Positions 13,773-15,940 of a stretch of 15,940 nt of DNA are shown here, in pieces. Numbering within the stretch: the first letter of the stretch is position 1; every line of letters starts with the position of its first letter. Both the position numbers and the translations under genes were made by a program. Source of the DNA: CAZKDV01 sp964551645 (GTDB lineage: Bacteria > Bacteroidota > Bacteroidia > Bacteroidales > DTU049); NCBI GenBank assembly GCA_964551645.1, contig CAZKDV010000055.1, positions 1-15,940 on the forward strand. The letters are read 5' to 3'. The notes beneath the pieces were generated by a model. The model saw only the letters and a program-made list of their open reading frames with translations, had not been told where the DNA came from and did not search any database.

Positions 13773-14561
13773 ATGATAAAAAAACAGCATATTATCTTAT
13801 TTTTTCTTCTTATAGTCATGTTATCATCATGCAGAACATGGAAAGCACCATATAGAATTTATAAACCAAATAAACATACAGTATTTAGTCCGATTGAAGA
13901 AATAATTGATATTAATGAACATGTTCTAACTGTAGATGATAGAGTGACAGTTCAAGTTACTCCAAACAATGCTGAACAGTTGTTGTATCCAACAGAAGAA
14001 GAGGATATAGGTATCAAAGATGATTTTTCATCTGCACTTACTACATCGTATAGGTATTATCGTGGTTATAGAATTTATCCAGATAGTACTGTTTTTATGC
14101 CTGGATTAGGAAATAGAAAACTTGCAGGTATGTCTATTACTGAAGCGGAAAGATATTTAGCAAGAGAATATAGTAGATTGTTTAATGACCCTTATGTTAA
14201 AATTAATTTATTTAACAAAAGAGCCTTATTATACACAGGCACTAGGACGGGTTCTGTTATAAATATAAATGAACCGAATCTTTCTTTAATAGAATTTATA
14301 ACGATGTCCGGTGGGATTGCTATGGGTGGAAAGTCGAAAATTGTGTATCTTTTTAGAAAAGATGACACAAGTGGTACTAAAATATATAAAATAGATTTAT
14401 CAATATCTGATAATACAAAACTTGGACAAATCATTGTTCAGTCAAATGATATTGTTTATGTTGAGCCTCGTGTTATTGTAGCAACAAGGATACTTGAAGA
14501 ATTTGCACCTTTTTTGAGTTTGTTCACAACAACTCTGTTAGTAATTAATCTCTTCAAATAA
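13773..14561 (+). CDS. Polysaccharide biosynthesis/export outer-membrane lipoprotein (Wza-like)
   Basis: A 262-residue lipoprotein of the Wza/Poly_export family, whose members form the outer-membrane exit channel for capsule, exopolysaccharide or O-antigen-related chains. The signal is hydrophobic, MIKKQHIILFFLLIVMLSSC, with lipidated Cys20. The Poly_export domain spans about residues 50-150, including YRIYPDSTVFMPGLGNRKLAGMSITEAE (near 99-126), where the G-x-v-x-l-P-x-l-G pattern is typical. A soluble SLBB-like domain follows at about 155-232 with the MSGGIAMGG loop and NDIVYVEPR. Residues near 240-260 (ILEEFAPFLSLFTTTLLVINLF) form a C-terminal hydrophobic helix that may insert in the outer membrane, as in Wza. 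It is shorter than E. coli Wza (379), with one SLBB-like repeat instead of two, which is common in Bacteroidota. The co-polymerase gene begins 3 bp after its stop. Confidence 0.88.
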   Translation: MIKKQHIILFFLLIVMLSSCRTWKAPYRIYKPNKHTVFSPIEEIIDINEHVLTVDDRVTVQVTPNNAEQLLYPTEEEDIGIKDDFSSALTTSYRYYRGYRIYPDSTVFMPGLGNRKLAGMSITEAERYLAREYSRLFNDPYVKINLFNKRALLYTGTRTGSVININEPNLSLIEFITMSGGIAMGGKSKIVYLFRKDDTSGTKIYKIDLSISDNTKLGQIIVQSNDIVYVEPRVIVATRILEEFAPFLSLFTTTLLVINLFK

Positions 14562-14564
14562 TAT

Positions 14565-15940
14565 ATGGCAAAGTCAAAAATATCGCAATTTAATGAAGAA
14601 TTTGACCTTAAATTATTAAGGTATATTACTATAAAAAAACTACCATTAATCATATTGTTTTTTACGGTTGCTATTTTAGCAGCTAATCTTTTATTGAGAT
14701 ATACCATTAGAGTTTATGAAACCCGAAGCGTTATTCAAGTAGAAGCCGAAGATATTGCAAGAGCTCAAGTGTATGGTTCAAGAAGTGTTTTATCTGAAGA
14801 TTTGTCAAAAACTATTGGTGTCTTAAATTCAAGAGTTTTTATGGATAGAGTTTTTTCTAAACTACCCCTTGATGTTAGATATTATAATGAGGGTCGATTT
14901 TTAGATTTTGAACTATACACATCTACACCATTTACTGTAAATTATGTTATTAGAGAACCAGAAATTTATGGAGTACCTATATATATATCTTTTGATACTG
15001 ATTCTGTTTTTACTGTTAGTTATTCATATAAAACTGAAAAAGGAACTAAATCTAGATCTAAAATAGTAAAAAAAGGTAAGTGGTATGAATTTCCTGAATT
15101 TGAGTTTGTTGTTAATGTTGACGAAGACAAAGAAAGTGCTATAGATCAAATAAGAAGTCAAAAAAATTTCTATTTTTCATTTATGGATGTTACAAAAATG
15201 TATGATAGGTTTAGAGGTAGAATTACAATAGATGTATTAAGTGAATCAGCAAAAACAATTGAGATTCTTGTGAAAGGAAGTAACCCTAGAATTGCTTCTC
15301 ATATTGCTAATCAAATTGCAGAAGAATTTCAGATTTTTGATATAGAAAGAAAGGCTCAAAGTACAATGAAAATACTTGAGTATATAGACGAGCAATATGA
15401 TATTATATTAGAAGATGTATTAATTATTCAAGATTCTATATTAAAACATAAAAGAAAATACAATTTATATGACATTGAAATTACAGAAGATTTTCGCCGT
15501 ATTGACACATTGACTGAATTAAGGAATCTAGATTTAGAAGTAAAAACATTTAAACAAGAAATTCAATTAATAAATAACTTTTTAAATAAACTTAAAAATA
15601 TAAAACATAGAGAAACTCCTGATATACTATTTGTAAGCACATATTTTGCTGGTAGTAAGTATTATCTGCAAGTATCTGGATTTATTAATACTATTGTGGA
15701 ATTAACACAACGAAAAGAAAATATCACCAAACAAGTAAAAGATGATTCTTTTATTGTCGAGTCATTTAATCATCAGATTTCAACCCAATTGAATTTACTG
15801 ATAGAAATGTTGGAAAAACTAAGAATTACTGCCGAAAACACTTTGATTGAAAATCAGTTCAATTTTGAAAGTATATATTCGTCTTATTTTCAAAAAGGAG
15901 TTGGAGATGAAAACAATTCAGAAAAATCTATTCAAATATA
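14565..15940 (+). CDS. Wzc/Wzz-like polysaccharide co-polymerase, 3' end beyond the window
   Basis: An open reading frame runs from ATG 14565 to the window end without a stop, giving at least 458 residues. The first ~28 residues are cytoplasmic, followed by a transmembrane stretch LPLIILFFTVAILAANLLL (27-45). The next segment, YETRSVIQVEAED (51-63), matches the Wzz-domain start, where a beta strand with small-residue repeats follows the helix. Then come a loop with ARAQVYGSRSVLSEDLSKTIGVLNSRVFMDRVFSKL-like chain-length-regulator features and TIEILVKGSNPRIASHIANQIAEEFQ (near 240), characteristic of Wzc/GumC proteins. After that, long charged coiled-coil-like helices with many Glu/Lys/Asn extend to the edge. 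The second membrane helix and any cytoplasmic BY-kinase domain are not yet reached. It starts 3 bp after the Wza-like gene, forming a classic export pair. The kinase part is assumed, not seen. Confidence 0.82.
   Translation, partial: MAKSKISQFNEEFDLKLLRYITIKKLPLIILFFTVAILAANLLLRYTIRVYETRSVIQVEAEDIARAQVYGSRSVLSEDLSKTIGVLNSRVFMDRVFSKLPLDVRYYNEGRFLDFELYTSTPFTVNYVIREPEIYGVPIYISFDTDSVFTVSYSYKTEKGTKSRSKIVKKGKWYEFPEFEFVVNVDEDKESAIDQIRSQKNFYFSFMDVTKMYDRFRGRITIDVLSESAKTIEILVKGSNPRIASHIANQIAEEFQIFDIERKAQSTMKILEYIDEQYDIILEDVLIIQDSILKHKRKYNLYDIEITEDFRRIDTLTELRNLDLEVKTFKQEIQLINNFLNKLKNIKHRETPDILFVSTYFAGSKYYLQVSGFINTIVELTQRKENITKQVKDDSFIVESFNHQISTQLNLLIEMLEKLRITAENTLIENQFNFESIYSSYFQKGVGDENNSEKSIQI

Noticed and set aside
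14456..14707. 83-codon open frame on the - strand across the Wza/Wzc junction
   Set aside because: It overlaps two well-supported genes on the other strand and has no family features.
1..15940. Search for a mobile island: integrase, transposase, terminal repeats, tRNA attachment site, CRISPR
   Set aside because: No such gene or repeat was seen. The polysaccharide genes are similarly AT-rich and share the same promoter style, so no direct sign of recent transfer.

Overview
This AT-rich window looks like chromosomal DNA of a member of the Bacteroidota, probably close to Bacteroidales and possibly from a metagenome assembly (inference). The evidence is the repeated Bacteroidota-type -7 promoter element TAnnTTTG ahead of five genes, the lack of Shine-Dalgarno sequences, the paired pyrB-pyrI genes, and the protein families present. 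Every gene I can support lies on the + strand. No tRNA, rRNA, CRISPR array, insertion sequence or integrase was seen. Intergenic gaps are all short (under 130 bp), apart from one 100-N assembly gap at 3120-3219.

Left part (1-3964): the 3' part of a glycine cleavage T-protein gene (gcvT) is followed by a tight run of three genes whose products act on nucleoside monophosphates or resemble enzymes that do. These are a LOG-family phosphoribohydrolase, a small P-loop nucleotide kinase-like protein, and a dCMP deaminase. The last two overlap by 8 nt. Together they look like an unfused version of the kinase-deaminase architecture known from fungal dCMP deaminase and the anti-phage deaminase AvcD. 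A secreted protein of unknown function overlaps the deaminase gene and runs into the assembly gap. Beyond the gap lies a SIMPL-domain membrane-anchored protein.

Middle part (4034-10593): mostly housekeeping genes, four of the units with a promoter-like element. They are an M3-family lipoprotein peptidase, a COG2403-type predicted GTPase related to cyclic 2,3-diphosphoglycerate synthetase (with its own promoter and a strong intrinsic terminator), the aspartate carbamoyltransferase pair pyrB-pyrI, and a dihydrolipoyl dehydrogenase. The -7 element for pyrBI lies inside the T-tract of the preceding terminator.

Right part (10628-15940): the beginning of a surface-polysaccharide (capsule, O-antigen or exopolysaccharide) locus. 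An asparagine-synthetase-family amidotransferase and a GT4-type glycosyltransferase come first. After a new promoter come a Wza-like outer-membrane export lipoprotein and a Wzc/Wzz-like inner-membrane co-polymerase, which is cut by the window end. The first pair probably builds or modifies the glycan; the second pair probably controls chain length and exports it.

I found no convincing wholly new system. The items most worth checking are the split kinase/dCMP-deaminase cassette with its LOG neighbour, the bacterial cDPG-synthetase-like GTPase, the asparagine-synthetase homologue at the edge of the glycan locus, and the long periplasmic part of the truncated co-polymerase.
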